NCBI GenBank assembly: GCA_945898195.1
Contig: CAMDHM010000001.1
Location: forward strand, 62,001 to 126,000
Length of the DNA: 64,000 nucleotides
Reading direction: 5' to 3'
DNA from: Pseudobacteriovorax antillogorgiicola
GTDB taxonomy: Bacteria > Bdellovibrionota_B > Oligoflexia > Oligoflexales > RGVZ01
Shown here: one piece after another, positions 1 through 10,567 of the stretch
Layout of the letters: the number at the start of each line of letters is the position of its first letter
How positions within the stretch are numbered: position 1 is the stretch's first letter
The notes under the pieces: model-generated
Told to the model about the DNA's origin: nothing
The model's database searches: none
What the model saw: the letters and a program-made list of their open reading frames with translations, nothing else
Position numbers and translations under genes: made by a program

Positions 1-1407
<1,407 letters not shown>

Positions 1408-3057
1408 GTTGCACTTCACCCCAGGCGGACATTCGTTTTGTCCGTAAATTTTTCAACGTCACTTTGATGTTTCTCTGGCTTGCAGAGCAATAAAAATCAG
1501 AGACTGTCTCCAAAATGTCATGATCGATAAAATGAGCGCCCGTACCATCAATGGTGACGTTAGTGTTTGAGGGTAAAGCCGTTAAAATCTTTTTCAGCGA
1601 CGGCTTATGGGCAAAACTGACATCCTTGGCAAAGCGGACAAGGTAGGTGTCTCCTTCGGAAACGACCGTAATAGCGGAATGATGATTCATCCGGATCACA
1701 ATCAGCAGGCCGAAAATCAGACCGATGGCAACTCCCGTCAGCAGATCTGTGGCAACAATAGCAATCAAGGTGACGAAAAATGGCAGAGCCTGTTCAAATC
1801 CTGATTTCCAAACCGTTTTTAAGATATTCCAGCTAATAAGTTTGAATCCAACGGTGATCAAAACGGCAGCGAGTGCTGCGAGTGGAATGCGGTTTAAGGC
1901 TGTTGGCAAAATCAGAACAGCAGAAATCAAAAACACTCCGTGGACAAAACACGACAGTCTGGTTTTCCCACCGGCATAAACATTCGCCGAACTTCGGACA
2001 ATGACCGACGTCATCGGAAGTCCACCGACGAGTCCGCAAAGGAAATTACCTGCCCCTTGGGCCAGCAATTCGCGGTTGGCATCCGACACGCGGCGCTCCG
2101 GATCCAAGCGGTCGGTGGCCTCGAGGGACAATAAAGATTCGATGCTCGCGATCAGGGCAATCGTTATCGCCATTTCCCATGCTTCACGTTTGGAAAGGAA
2201 GGACCAGTCGGGGGTCGGCAATTGAGAGAAAAACCCAAACGGTCCTCCCAGGGCCGGAATAGCCACCAGATGCCCACCGGCGTCTGACAGTGCGATTGTG
2301 GGTGCCCAATGGGTCAGTGCCTCGTTCAACAGTACGCCTACCAGAACGGCCATTAGTGGCGCTGGAAGCATCGACAAAAACTTATGGTTTTTAATCCAGG
2401 GTCGATTCCAAAAGAATATTGCAGCAAAAGCCGCGATCGAAACCAATATTGCGCCAGAGTCCAATCGGTCATAGGCCTTCAGAATTTCCGTGAAGGTGGT
2501 TTCATGATCTGTTGATTGCAGGAATTTCTCATCCCCAAGGAAGTCGGCATCCCATCCCAGGGCGTGGGGAATTTGCTTGAGGATAATGATGAGGCCGATG
2601 GCGGCCAGCATCCCCTTGATGACACTATGAGGAAAAAAAGAAGCCAAAACGCCGGCGCGGAGCATTCCGAACCCTATTTGCATCAGCCCGGCGAGAAACA
2701 CCGAAACCAATACGCCATTAAACGAACCGAGCTGTTTAACGGCAGAAGCCATGGTCATGGTCAGGCCAGCAGCCGGCCCGCTCACGCTCAGTTGAGAGCC
2801 TGAAAGCCATGCGACGATCAATCCAGCAACAGCCCCACTGATCACGCCAGAAGCCATTGGTGCATCCGACGCCAGGGCGATACCGAGGCAAAGGGGCAAG
2901 GCGACGAGGAACACCACAAAGCCCGCTGGGATGTCCTTGGAGGCGTGGGCAAAAGGATTTGAATAATGACTCATATGTTTCCTGCAACCACCCAATAACA
3001 CTCACGTTCAAGAAATAATCAAAACAATCCGATCTCAGTATCAGTTAAGGGGGCCTT

Positions 3058-3915
3058 ATGAAAGCCCGCACGATAAGAAAAGTTATTTTTTTTGGAATCG
3101 CGGCGCTCCTCGTTACGGCATGTTCCATGCGACGGGTTGTCTTGGACAATTACAGATGGTTTGCAACTCGCTTGGCCGTGAGTTACCTGGACCTATCGAG
3201 CTCCGAAAAAGCGATCTTTCAGACGGCGCTCGAGGCATACGTCAAAAAATTTCAAGCTAAATACCTCAAAGAAACGATCTCAGTGGTTGAATCGGTGGCC
3301 GTCGCTTCCAATCCGATCCCAATATTTGAACGTCTCGAAGCCCAATTGCGCCGAGCCTCGATGGATGCTTGCACTGATTTTGCGCCCCTTGCGGCCGGCC
3401 TTGATCCGGACCAAATCGAGCGCCTGAGGGGCAAATTGTCGGAGCGTGACGAAAAATTTGATCCCGACGCCAATGGGGGAGTGGGTGCCCTGCGCAAAAA
3501 ACAATTCCACGAGGGGCGCGAAATGGCGACCCGGTGGCTGGGAACCCTGACCTCCAATCAAGAGGATCGCCTCGAAAATGGGGGGCACGAAAACGATGCT
3601 GATGGGCATTGGGAGCGGGACTACATGAATTATCGGACTGAATCCCAAGGAGCATTCCTTAGGATCCTTACCGATAGCCATGGAAATCCCTCTTTTTTTG
3701 AAAAAAAGTGCCGCCAATTTGCAGAAAATCAGGACCAATTCTTGAGCGACGTCGGCCGCCAGACCCGCGTTCGAATGCGAGATCGTCGCAATGCCCTTTC
3801 TTTAGAGCTGTTTGCCCAGATCCAACCGGCCCAGCGGATTCATTTGCGTGGCGAGATTACGGCATTAGCGAATGACCTTAGGGCGTGGAGCGAGCAAATT
3901 GCTAAGCAGCAGTAG
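3058..3915 (+). CDS. DUF6279-type lipoprotein
   Basis: A 285-residue lipoprotein: short basic N-terminus, hydrophobic stretch and lipobox LVTAC with the lipidated Cys at 22. The mature part begins with a segment (YRWFATRLAVSYLDLSSSEK) typical of the DUF6279 family as I remember it, a group of helical periplasmic lipoproteins of unknown role. The rest is helical and charged, with few hydrophobic stretches. GGGGG ends four bases before the ATG at 3058. It is transcribed away from the SulP operon and stands alone, since the next gene is on the opposite strand. No function can be proposed. Confidence 0.8.
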   Translation: MKARTIRKVIFFGIAALLVTACSMRRVVLDNYRWFATRLAVSYLDLSSSEKAIFQTALEAYVKKFQAKYLKETISVVESVAVASNPIPIFERLEAQLRRASMDACTDFAPLAAGLDPDQIERLRGKLSERDEKFDPDANGGVGALRKKQFHEGREMATRWLGTLTSNQEDRLENGGHENDADGHWERDYMNYRTESQGAFLRILTDSHGNPSFFEKKCRQFAENQDQFLSDVGRQTRVRMRDRRNALSLELFAQIQPAQRIHLRGEITALANDLRAWSEQIAKQQ

Positions 3916-3945
3916 CGCCGACTGGTCGCCTTGGGGTCTTCTCAC

Positions 3946-4767
3946 CTACTCCACATTCACGTCGACAGCCTGCACGGCAAATGAACCGCTTTTCATTCCA
4001 CGAGCCGTCATGATGACGGTTTGAGGGCCAGTTTTTTCAGGGGCCCACTTGGTTTCTTTTGCGCGCCGATTGGTAACTTTACCGCTGCTGACAAACCAGC
4101 TGACTTTGACGTTTTCAGGTTGGGGCTTTGTGATCGTTCCCGACAGGATTTGATCCGACGTCAATCCGACCGTAGAATTGGCCACGGGCTCTGCAACGTT
4201 AACTCCAAGAGCCTGATATGCAGCCTCGTCGGATCCATTTGGATAGACGAGAATATTGCCGACGATGTCCTCTGATTCCTCGCCCGATTCAAGCCTGATG
4301 CCATAGCGAAGGGTGAGTTTGCCGGAGGGGGATGCCAGCAAAGCCTGTTGGGCTGGAGATAACGGGCCAATCGTTGCCGTTCCCTTTACCGAGTAGAGGT
4401 CAAGTGCGGCAAAGCTTTGAGTGACTGCCGTGGTTGGATCCATGACCACAGGCATGGGAGGCGCGTAGGCCGACCCCTCATCCAAAAACGAGGTCGCCGT
4501 TATCGAACTTCCAGCGGGAAGTCCCGCATAAGCGGTGAGCTCGACGGTTGCCGATGAACCGGGGTTTGGCGCTGTAAGGACGACCGGGTTACTGATCACA
4601 CCAATGGCTCGAAGTTTTTCAATTCGTTCGACCCGGACCTCCTCTTCGGCCATGCATCCAACTGATATGGTGATCAAACTCGTGCAAATCAGGGAAGTTA
4701 CAAATCTTGTGCAAAACATCGACGCGGCAATCTGGCACACTTGATGAAATTTCTGTCGGTTTTGCAT
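3946..4767 (-). CDS. Secreted lipoprotein of unknown function
   Basis: The frame encodes about 273 residues with a long N-region, a hydrophobic core and a lipobox-like ISVGC, so it is probably exported and lipidated. The mature protein is rich in Ser, Thr, Ala, Gly and short beta-type stretches, consistent with an Ig-like or beta-sandwich fold; I recognise no family. The start is uncertain: ATG 4767 is used; ATG 4719 gives a more typical 22-residue signal peptide, and a GTG at 4809 is also in frame. It is divergent from the TonB-family gene at 4828, so the two probably share a promoter region. Confidence 0.65.
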   Translation of the reverse strand: MQNRQKFHQVCQIAASMFCTRFVTSLICTSLITISVGCMAEEEVRVERIEKLRAIGVISNPVVLTAPNPGSSATVELTAYAGLPAGSSITATSFLDEGSAYAPPMPVVMDPTTAVTQSFAALDLYSVKGTATIGPLSPAQQALLASPSGKLTLRYGIRLESGEESEDIVGNILVYPNGSDEAAYQALGVNVAEPVANSTVGLTSDQILSGTITKPQPENVKVSWFVSSGKVTNRRAKETKWAPEKTGPQTVIMTARGMKSGSFAVQAVDVNVE

Positions 4768-4827
4768 GTTTTTCTCAATCCTCTTATGCTTCAGGCCGAT
4801 AACTCTCACGGGAGAGAAGATTCCAAA

Positions 4828-5553
4828 ATGATTCCGTTATTCTACGTAAGACTGCGCAATTTTGCACTGGCTTCGGCCGGCGAGCCGGTTCCTCATTGCC
4901 GGATGGAGCGCAGCGTCCGGCGCGCTGTCTTTTCGTCTATCGCCTTTCACTTTTTTTTGTTGGTGGGATTGATTGTCGCCACGTCCCCGCAAAAAAAGCC
5001 GTTCGATTCGGTTAAGGTTAAAATGGTGTCGGTTCCCGTGATTCCACCAAAACCTATTAATTCAAAAGAAAAAAGAAAACCTGAGGAGCGGAAAACGGTC
5101 AGCGAACGCAAGGTCGCACCGAAGGCCTTGCCCGCAAAGGCCGTTCAGGGGCTATCGCCAGAGGCGGTTACGCCAGATGCATCTGCCATTGCGGCTCCGC
5201 TTGGTAATACGCTTTTGACGGAGGATGACGGCCAGCGCATTCGACCTGAAGATTACCGCGACTTGGGAGGAGACCTTAGTGTCGATGCGAAATTGGTGCT
5301 GAGTTCTGTCCAAGTGCCCAAGTATACGGAGATGGCGCTTGAGGCCAATTTGGAGGGAAATTTCATCGTGGATGTCTACGTGGACGAGCTTGGAAATGTC
5401 CTCCAATCTGAAGTTCGCAAACGCATTGGATTTGGTATGGACGAGAGGTTGTTGGCGGCGGCACGAATTGCAACATTTCAGCCGCGCAAAAACAAATTCG
5501 GCCGCGCCGAAGCTGGCTGGGCCGAAATCAAATTTTCCCTGATTATTCCGTAG
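4828..5553 (+). CDS. TonB-family energy-transducing protein
   Basis: A 241-residue protein with one membrane anchor (about residues 33-52), a Lys/Pro/Glu-rich periplasmic linker (55-105) and a C-terminal TonB-like domain (about 155-241) beginning with VQVPKYTEMALEANLEG, the usual lead-in of TonB C-terminal domains. Such proteins contact outer-membrane receptors and pass on energy from ExbB/ExbD. No exbB or exbD is next to it. GGAGAG lies 11 bases ahead of ATG 4828; an in-frame ATG at 4741 is too far upstream and falls within the divergent gene. A second TonB-family gene lies at 28649. The real receptor partner is unknown. Confidence 0.85.
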   Translation: MIPLFYVRLRNFALASAGEPVPHCRMERSVRRAVFSSIAFHFFLLVGLIVATSPQKKPFDSVKVKMVSVPVIPPKPINSKEKRKPEERKTVSERKVAPKALPAKAVQGLSPEAVTPDASAIAAPLGNTLLTEDDGQRIRPEDYRDLGGDLSVDAKLVLSSVQVPKYTEMALEANLEGNFIVDVYVDELGNVLQSEVRKRIGFGMDERLLAAARIATFQPRKNKFGRAEAGWAEIKFSLIIP

Positions 5554-5702
5554 GGCATAGAGACGACTCCCCGCGAAGCCTCTGGATTTTAACTTGATAA
5601 TTAACTGGCCGGCCAAGTCTAACACTTTCATTAGAAAATGAGTTAGAAGGCGTTTGTGTTTAAGAAATCCCTTCTAAGGCATTCCTCGAAAGGAAACCCA
5701 AC

Positions 5703-6176
5703 ATGTCTGCAAAAAAAATCGTCGTTCAATGCGCCGCCCGTAACATCATCGCTCTCGTGAGCACCCTGGCAATCTCCAGTCACGCAATGGCCGGTGGGGT
5801 CCACGAAAGCCCAGCCATCGCAAAAATCTCGGCCAAAGCCGCAGTGATCTCTGAACTCGAAGTCAACAGAACCCTGGGCGGAATCAATCCAGACTACTTC
5901 GCTTATATCGTTAAAGGCCGCATTGAAATCGGAACCAACAACTGCGATGCCTCGGGTCGTAAGGTTAATCTCGCAACCAAACAAGTCGGAGAAGACCTAG
6001 TCGTGTTCGCGGAGATCAAGAAAAGCCACAATGAAGCAGGTCGCATCTGCTCGATGGAATACGCACCCGTATTTGTCACCGTTGAAGCAACCGTTCGTGG
6101 CATGCGCTCACAGATTGATCAGGTCTTGATCTTGAACGTCGATCGCCAAGGGTCGCACGAATCGATCAATCCATAA
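5703..6176 (+). CDS. Small secreted protein, unknown
   Basis: A 157-residue protein with a clear Sec signal peptide: positive N-terminus, hydrophobic stretch at about 14-24 and a cleavage-like SHAMA ending near residue 30. The mature part has two Cys (in NNCDASG and RICSMEY) that could form a disulfide, and looks beta-rich. AAAGGAAA precedes the ATG at a normal distance. I recognise no family. It stands alone between the TonB-family gene and the tRNA. Confidence 0.7.
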   Translation: MSAKKIVVQCAARNIIALVSTLAISSHAMAGGVHESPAIAKISAKAAVISELEVNRTLGGINPDYFAYIVKGRIEIGTNNCDASGRKVNLATKQVGEDLVVFAEIKKSHNEAGRICSMEYAPVFVTVEATVRGMRSQIDQVLILNVDRQGSHESINP

Positions 6177-6206
6177 TTCAAAACAGCGAACGTTTTCTCA
6201 GAAAAG

Positions 6207-6223
6207 GCCAAAAAACTTTTGGC
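6207..6223 (-). terminator. Weak possible terminator downstream of tRNA-Asn
   Basis: Read on the minus strand, GCCAAAA-GTT-TTTTGGC forms a 7-bp stem with a 3-base loop followed by CCTTTTCT. It lies about 120 bases past the tRNA 3' end. The U-run is poor, so the call is weak. Confidence 0.3.
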
Positions 6224-6343
6224 TATGCATATTCCTGTGGATTCCGATGTTTCAAGTCTTATTGAAGGAACTTCTGAAGCAGGCTATGGAGACGAGCCTA
6301 AAAGTTTAGGGTCTTGGTGGCGATGCGGCGTGGGAATGAAGGA

Positions 6344-6419
6344 TGGCTCCTCAGGCAGGACTCGAACCTGCGACCCGGTGATTAACAGTCACCTGCTCTA
6401 CCGACTGAGCTACTGAGGA
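6344..6419 (-). tRNA. tRNA-Asn (anticodon GTT)
   Basis: The minus-strand sequence folds as a complete cloverleaf of 76 bases including an encoded CCA. The acceptor stem is TCCTCAG/CTGAGGA with discriminator G. The anticodon stem GGTGA/TCACC holds the loop CTGTTAA, so the anticodon is GTT (genomic positions 6384-6386), reading Asn codons AAC and AAU. The T arm contains the usual GTTCGAGTC. It has its own promoter just upstream. Confidence 0.98.
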
Positions 6420-6434
6420 ACAGACCCTTAAAGA

Positions 6435-6462
6435 GATATATTTTCTAGCGGTCTGGTGTCAA
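6435..6462 (-). promoter_or_regulatory. Sigma70-type promoter of tRNA-Asn
   Basis: On the minus strand, a perfect TTGACA (6462-6457) is followed after 16 bases by TATATC (6440-6435). Transcription would begin about 10-15 bases ahead of the mature tRNA 5' end at 6419, a normal short leader. Confidence 0.7.
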
Positions 6463-6472
6463 GGAGGTCCTT

Positions 6473-6970
6473 TTAGGCGGAGGGCCGTTCGGACCCCATG
6501 CTGAGGACCGTGGCGATGGTCCCGGTCATCTTATCCACGTCAAAGGGCTTGGTGATGTAGTCGTTGCAGCCGGCGTCAAAGCCGCGGCGGACATCCTCTT
6601 CCTCCTTGCGGGCGGAAACAAAAATCAAGGGGACCTTGCTCAGGGAGTGGTGGCTTTTAAGGAGACGGCATAGTTCATAGCCATCGACCCACGGCAGATT
6701 TACGTCCATGAGGACCATGTCGAGGCGATTAACCTCTAAAATTTTGGATAGTTCCAGCCCGTCGGAAGCCAATAGGACCTTGTAGCCGCTCGACTCCAAG
6801 ATGCGCTTTAGGGCGTTGCGCATAATTTCATCATCGTCAACGACCAGAATGGTACGGGTTTCGATGGATTGTTTCAGATTGCGAAAGTCGGAAAGTGAGA
6901 CAACCTTTTTCGCCACAATTTTTTGGCGCTTGATCGACTCAATCTGACGGCGCAGGGTTTTATCACTCAC
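6473..6970 (-). CDS. Single-domain response regulator (CheY-like)
   Basis: About 165 residues: a basic N-terminal helix of 38 residues, then a receiver domain (about 40-160). Acid pocket Asp45/Asp46, phospho-acceptor Asp89 in MDVNLP, Ser119 and Lys141 in the KPF motif are all present, so it should be phosphorylated by a histidine kinase. There is no output domain. The longest frame starts at 7183 but would run over the aroB start; a GTG at 6970 with AGAGGTG just upstream is the better start. No kinase lies next to it. The basic N-terminal extension might mediate localisation or partner binding. Confidence 0.85.
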   Translation of the reverse strand: MSDKTLRRQIESIKRQKIVAKKVVSLSDFRNLKQSIETRTILVVDDDEIMRNALKRILESSGYKVLLASDGLELSKILEVNRLDMVLMDVNLPWVDGYELCRLLKSHHSLSKVPLIFVSARKEEEDVRRGFDAGCNDYITKPFDVDKMTGTIATVLSMGSERPSA

Positions 6971-7079
6971 CGGACACCTCTTGGCTTTGCTGGCACACGT
7001 GCGTATGAAGGAGATCGGCAGAGGCGAAAGATTCTTTACCGAGTGGTCTCCATTTTTGTCGTATAAGTAGCTGAAGTTA

Positions 7080-8519
7080 ATGAAGAAAAATAAAAATTCA
7101 AACGCTCTGCAAACAGCCGCATCGGTCCCTGTCGGCGCTTGGAAACCCACTTTCGAGTCGGATGACGATGCGTTGGAGGCCAAATTGGCGTGGCCGATGG
7201 GGAGCTTGGGTTGGCTGCGAGCCGCATTCCAGGGCGGGGCAAGGCGTCAGGTTTCGTGGGACCTTCGCGGACTATTGCCCGAGGCTATCCATGCCGCAGC
7301 TCAGGCAGCCTCGGTTTTTCGCCGTGGTGTGGAAACGATCCCAGGCAGCCTAGCAGGGGCAAAGCCCCCCTACCGCCCTCTCGTTTTGCAGGGCTGTCAT
7401 TCGGTGCAAACAATGCTCGACGCCATCTCCGTTGAATTTAGCGGGCCAGAAGCCCACTTATTTTTAGTGGTGGATGAAACAGTGGCCAAAACTTGGCCTG
7501 CCATTGGCGTACTTCTTGAAAAAATTCCGTTTTGGATATTCAAGGGCGGTGAACCAGCTAAAAATTTGAGGTCCGTCGCGGAATTAATTCAGCAGGTGCG
7601 GATGCACTTAAAGGCTAAGAAAGGGGCTCAATTGGAGAACCTGACGATCGCCGCCATTGGCGGTGGGGTGACGCTGGATTTGGCGGGCTTTGCGGCTGGT
7701 CTTCTTGGTTGTCGACACATCAATATTCCCACAACACTTTTAGCCATGGGCGATGCTTCGGTAGGGGGTAAAACTGGCGTTAACTTTGAACCTTGGGGGA
7801 AAAACCAGATTGGACGGTTCCATTTTCCCGAACGGGTCGTTGTTTGCCCTGAATTTTTGCAGACTCTGTCGGTCGAAGAGGTCCGCTCTGGTGGGGCGGA
7901 ATGCTTGAAGCATGCTTTGTTGGCAGAGGACTTTGGTTTACTGGAGCAATGGAGCGACTTTCTACGGAAATACTCCCCTACGACGGTTGCGGATTTCAAA
8001 AACAGCACCGTGGCTACGGCGCTTACGAAGATGGCTCAAATGAAGGAAGACTTTGTTCGGGAAGATCCGTTTGAGGTCGGCAGCAAGCGTGAATTGCTTA
8101 ACTTGGGTCACACCGTTGGTCATGCCTTGGAGGCCGTGTCTTGGGACAGGAATCATAGCTCCGGCTTGCGCCATGGATCTGCTGTAGCCGTTGGTTTGAT
8201 GTGCAAGGTGCAGCTTATGGTTGGCGCGCAACCGGAGGCAGCAGAGGCCGGTCGACGCATCACCCAGTGCCTGATTTCCAGTGGGTGTTTGGATGAGTTT
8301 CGCCACTGGTATGACGGGGCTGGCTTCGAATCTGGTGAACTCTGGTCTCTGATGCTCCCGTATTTGAGGCAAGACAAGAAAATGAGATCGGCAGCACCAG
8401 CAAGCTGCCGGATTGTTGGCCTTCAATGGAACTCGTTATCAGGAAAAGTCACTGCAGTGTCCTTGGACGTTGAAAGCGAGCCATTGGAAGCGGCTTTTAA
8501 AAAATCGTTATTGAGCTAA
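7080..8519 (+). CDS. aroB: 3-dehydroquinate synthase with N-terminal extension
   Basis: The enzyme converts DAHP to 3-dehydroquinate, step two of the shikimate pathway. From about residue 100 the 479-residue protein has all the landmarks of the family: NAD-binding GGGVTLD (194-200), GDASVGGKTGVN with Asp225 and Lys231, zinc ligands Glu274 (in GGAECLKH), His344 (in NLGHT) and His365, and Arg337, Asn341 and His348. Two things are unusual: about 95 extra residues at the N-terminus compared with the usual 350-360 residue enzymes, and HGSAVA where most have HGEAVA. The gene stands alone and its end overlaps the convergent lipoprotein gene by 12 bases. Confidence 0.93.
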   Translation: MKKNKNSNALQTAASVPVGAWKPTFESDDDALEAKLAWPMGSLGWLRAAFQGGARRQVSWDLRGLLPEAIHAAAQAASVFRRGVETIPGSLAGAKPPYRPLVLQGCHSVQTMLDAISVEFSGPEAHLFLVVDETVAKTWPAIGVLLEKIPFWIFKGGEPAKNLRSVAELIQQVRMHLKAKKGAQLENLTIAAIGGGVTLDLAGFAAGLLGCRHINIPTTLLAMGDASVGGKTGVNFEPWGKNQIGRFHFPERVVVCPEFLQTLSVEEVRSGGAECLKHALLAEDFGLLEQWSDFLRKYSPTTVADFKNSTVATALTKMAQMKEDFVREDPFEVGSKRELLNLGHTVGHALEAVSWDRNHSSGLRHGSAVAVGLMCKVQLMVGAQPEAAEAGRRITQCLISSGCLDEFRHWYDGAGFESGELWSLMLPYLRQDKKMRSAAPASCRIVGLQWNSLSGKVTAVSLDVESEPLEAAFKKSLLS

Positions 8520-9701
8520 TTTATTTCGTGCTGCATTGGCACAAGAATTTTCCTGATTGCAGCAATGCGAAATGCAGATGACAATCGAGGCTGGATCATT
8601 TGCCGGGCCATCGCATTGCTGGGCTGTATTGATCGCAGCCATGCAGTTTACCGCGTCATCTCCAAAAATATTATCCTGATAAAGTTTCGCCTCAGCGCTG
8701 CCCCGACCATTATTTCCACACATGTCGGAGCATAGACCGCTTCTCGTTGCGTAACCGATGTACGTTTGTTGCCCAAGCCAGATTCCAAACTTTCTGTAAG
8801 CGGCAACGTTGCAACTGTCCGGTTGGAGGTTGCACCGCAGGTTGTCTGGCGTGCTTTCATCGGGCTGATTGGGCATAGGCAGATCCAGGACACGCTGGCG
8901 CTGGGCGGCCAAATCTCGCTGGCTGTCAGCTAGAATTTTGAAATCTTTAGCCAGGCAGATGGAATTTCCCAAAAGCACATTCCCGCCCGCGGTTATGGCA
9001 AAACCACAATCCATGATCGCGAAGACCTGCTGAATTGGGAATATGACACGGTTTAGTGCTTTGTTCATCGCACTGAGTTGAGATTGGGCAGCGCCGCTCA
9101 AGGCTGGATCCTGTTCGATGGCTGCGATGCAGGCGCCAAACGCCTGGGTCATTTTGGCTAAGTCGTTGGCCCCAGAGAAAATTCCTTTAAGCTTCTGATA
9201 AAAAGTTGGTGAAAAGTCGTTCTCTTTGCCGAATTTCGAAAAAAGGTAAGTTGCCGAGGAAAGAAACTGCCCGAACATCCTCGATGTCTGTGTGATGCAG
9301 AAGATGCCAGGATTTTTTTCAGGTGTTGCGGTATTCAGAAATCCGATGAGGTCGGCCGTTGCAAATTGGGATGTTGAAAGCAAGTTCATTAGGGTGACGT
9401 CCATGCGCTGATTGGCAAGTGTCACCTGCAGTGGTTCCTGGGCCAAGCTGGCGATGTCGGCCAAGATAGCAAGGGCACTTGCAGGTGCAGCGGCAAGTGA
9501 CAGGGCATTTGCAGCACAAGAAAAGTTTTCTGCCGAGGCCTTGTTTGATTTTTTGCGCCAGCATTCGAGATGGCGACAATCGCATTCGCCTTCGGTGCTT
9601 TTTGATGCTGAACTTGGAGGAGTTGGTTTACAGGCCGTCGTGAGTCCGGTCATGCCGAGGCATAGTAGCAGGGCTGAAATTATGTTTCTCGGGGATAGCA
9701 T
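8508..9701 (-). CDS. Cys-rich lipoprotein, unknown
   Basis: A 397-residue lipoprotein with lipobox LTTAC (Cys24). Many Cys are found, clustered near the N-terminus (CDCRHLECW) and in the last 110 residues, where pairs such as CSDMC and SHCCNQ suggest several disulfides. Between them is a mainly helical region. The pattern predicts an exported, disulfide-stabilised protein on the outer or inner membrane. I recognise no family. Its 3' end overlaps aroB by 12 bases, and pyrF ends 67 bases upstream on the same strand, so it might be read from the pyrF transcript. Confidence 0.75.
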   Translation of the reverse strand: MLSPRNIISALLLCLGMTGLTTACKPTPPSSASKSTEGECDCRHLECWRKKSNKASAENFSCAANALSLAAAPASALAILADIASLAQEPLQVTLANQRMDVTLMNLLSTSQFATADLIGFLNTATPEKNPGIFCITQTSRMFGQFLSSATYLFSKFGKENDFSPTFYQKLKGIFSGANDLAKMTQAFGACIAAIEQDPALSGAAQSQLSAMNKALNRVIFPIQQVFAIMDCGFAITAGGNVLLGNSICLAKDFKILADSQRDLAAQRQRVLDLPMPNQPDESTPDNLRCNLQPDSCNVAAYRKFGIWLGQQTYIGYATRSGLCSDMCGNNGRGSAEAKLYQDNIFGDDAVNCMAAINTAQQCDGPANDPASIVICISHCCNQENSCANAARNKLAQ

Positions 9702-9767
9702 GTGGAATCAATCGGCTTTTTTGGCGTTATACTTAACGGATTGATTTTTATTTGCGTAAGTCTCTGA

Positions 9768-10535
9768 TTACTTAGCGGAAAAATTCCGGAGTCGGGTCTG
9801 CATTTCGTTGGCCGCCGCCGCTGGATCTGCGGCATTCCAGATGGACCGTGAGGCGTTGATCAGCAGACCGGAGCCGTCTGCGCGGAGCCCCCGCAAAAGG
9901 TCGGCCTCGGATTTGCCTTGGGCCCCCAGCCCCGGACTCAGAAACCAGGTGTCGGGACAAAGTTCGCGAATCATGGCGGCATCGTCTCCCACCACGAGTC
10001 CGAATTGCGCAGGATTATCGCTGGTCCTGAGTGCCACATGCCGGGCCAGAGTTCCCGCATCGGATGCAAGCTGAAGGCTTTGCAATTCGGGTCTGTTGGT
10101 CGTCGTGCCTAAAACAAACACGCCAAGGCCCTTTTGAGTGAAAGGCGAAAAGCCTTCGCCCATATAAGGACTGGCCGTGACGGCGGTGGCACCAGCTGCG
10201 GCGGCAAACGCTGCGTAACCTTCCAGCGTGTTGTCAATGTCGTTGAATTTGCCGTCAAGAATCAGAGGCGTTTCCCCGGTCCAGTCGCGAATTCGCAGCA
10301 GCAGGTCGATGCCCTTGGAACCGCGGGCTAGGTAGAAAGCCAGATTAACCTTGAAGGCGGCAGCGTGGGGTTTTGTCTTTTTGATGATGGTTTTGATGTG
10401 CCTTGCTGTGGCCATCGTCGTTGGCATGGGCAGAATTTTGGCAACTTTTTTCGGAGGCGTTTGCCCCACTGGCGGATCGAGTCCAATGCAAAGAATGCTC
10501 GAGGTCTTTAGGACGCTTTGTGCAAATCTTTGCAT
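9768..10535 (-). CDS. pyrF: Orotidine 5'-phosphate decarboxylase
   Basis: Decarboxylates OMP to UMP, the last step of de novo pyrimidine synthesis. The 255-residue protein has the catalytic signature D-x-K-x-x-D-I (Asp94, Lys96, Asp99 in DGKFNDI) and a substrate Lys at 62 in AFKVN. The length and overall layout follow the larger 'group 2' PyrF (mycobacterial type) rather than the 230-residue enterobacterial form. GGAG lies about 8 bases before ATG 10535. It is 32 bases downstream of the synthetase-like gene on the same strand, so the two probably share a transcript, while pyrE lies just beyond, in the opposite direction. Confidence 0.93.
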   Translation of the reverse strand: MQRFAQSVLKTSSILCIGLDPPVGQTPPKKVAKILPMPTTMATARHIKTIIKKTKPHAAAFKVNLAFYLARGSKGIDLLLRIRDWTGETPLILDGKFNDIDNTLEGYAAFAAAAGATAVTASPYMGEGFSPFTQKGLGVFVLGTTTNRPELQSLQLASDAGTLARHVALRTSDNPAQFGLVVGDDAAMIRELCPDTWFLSPGLGAQGKSEADLLRGLRADGSGLLINASRSIWNAADPAAAANEMQTRLRNFSAK

Positions 10536-10567
10536 CGGCTCGCTCCGCCATTAATGGACACTGCTGT

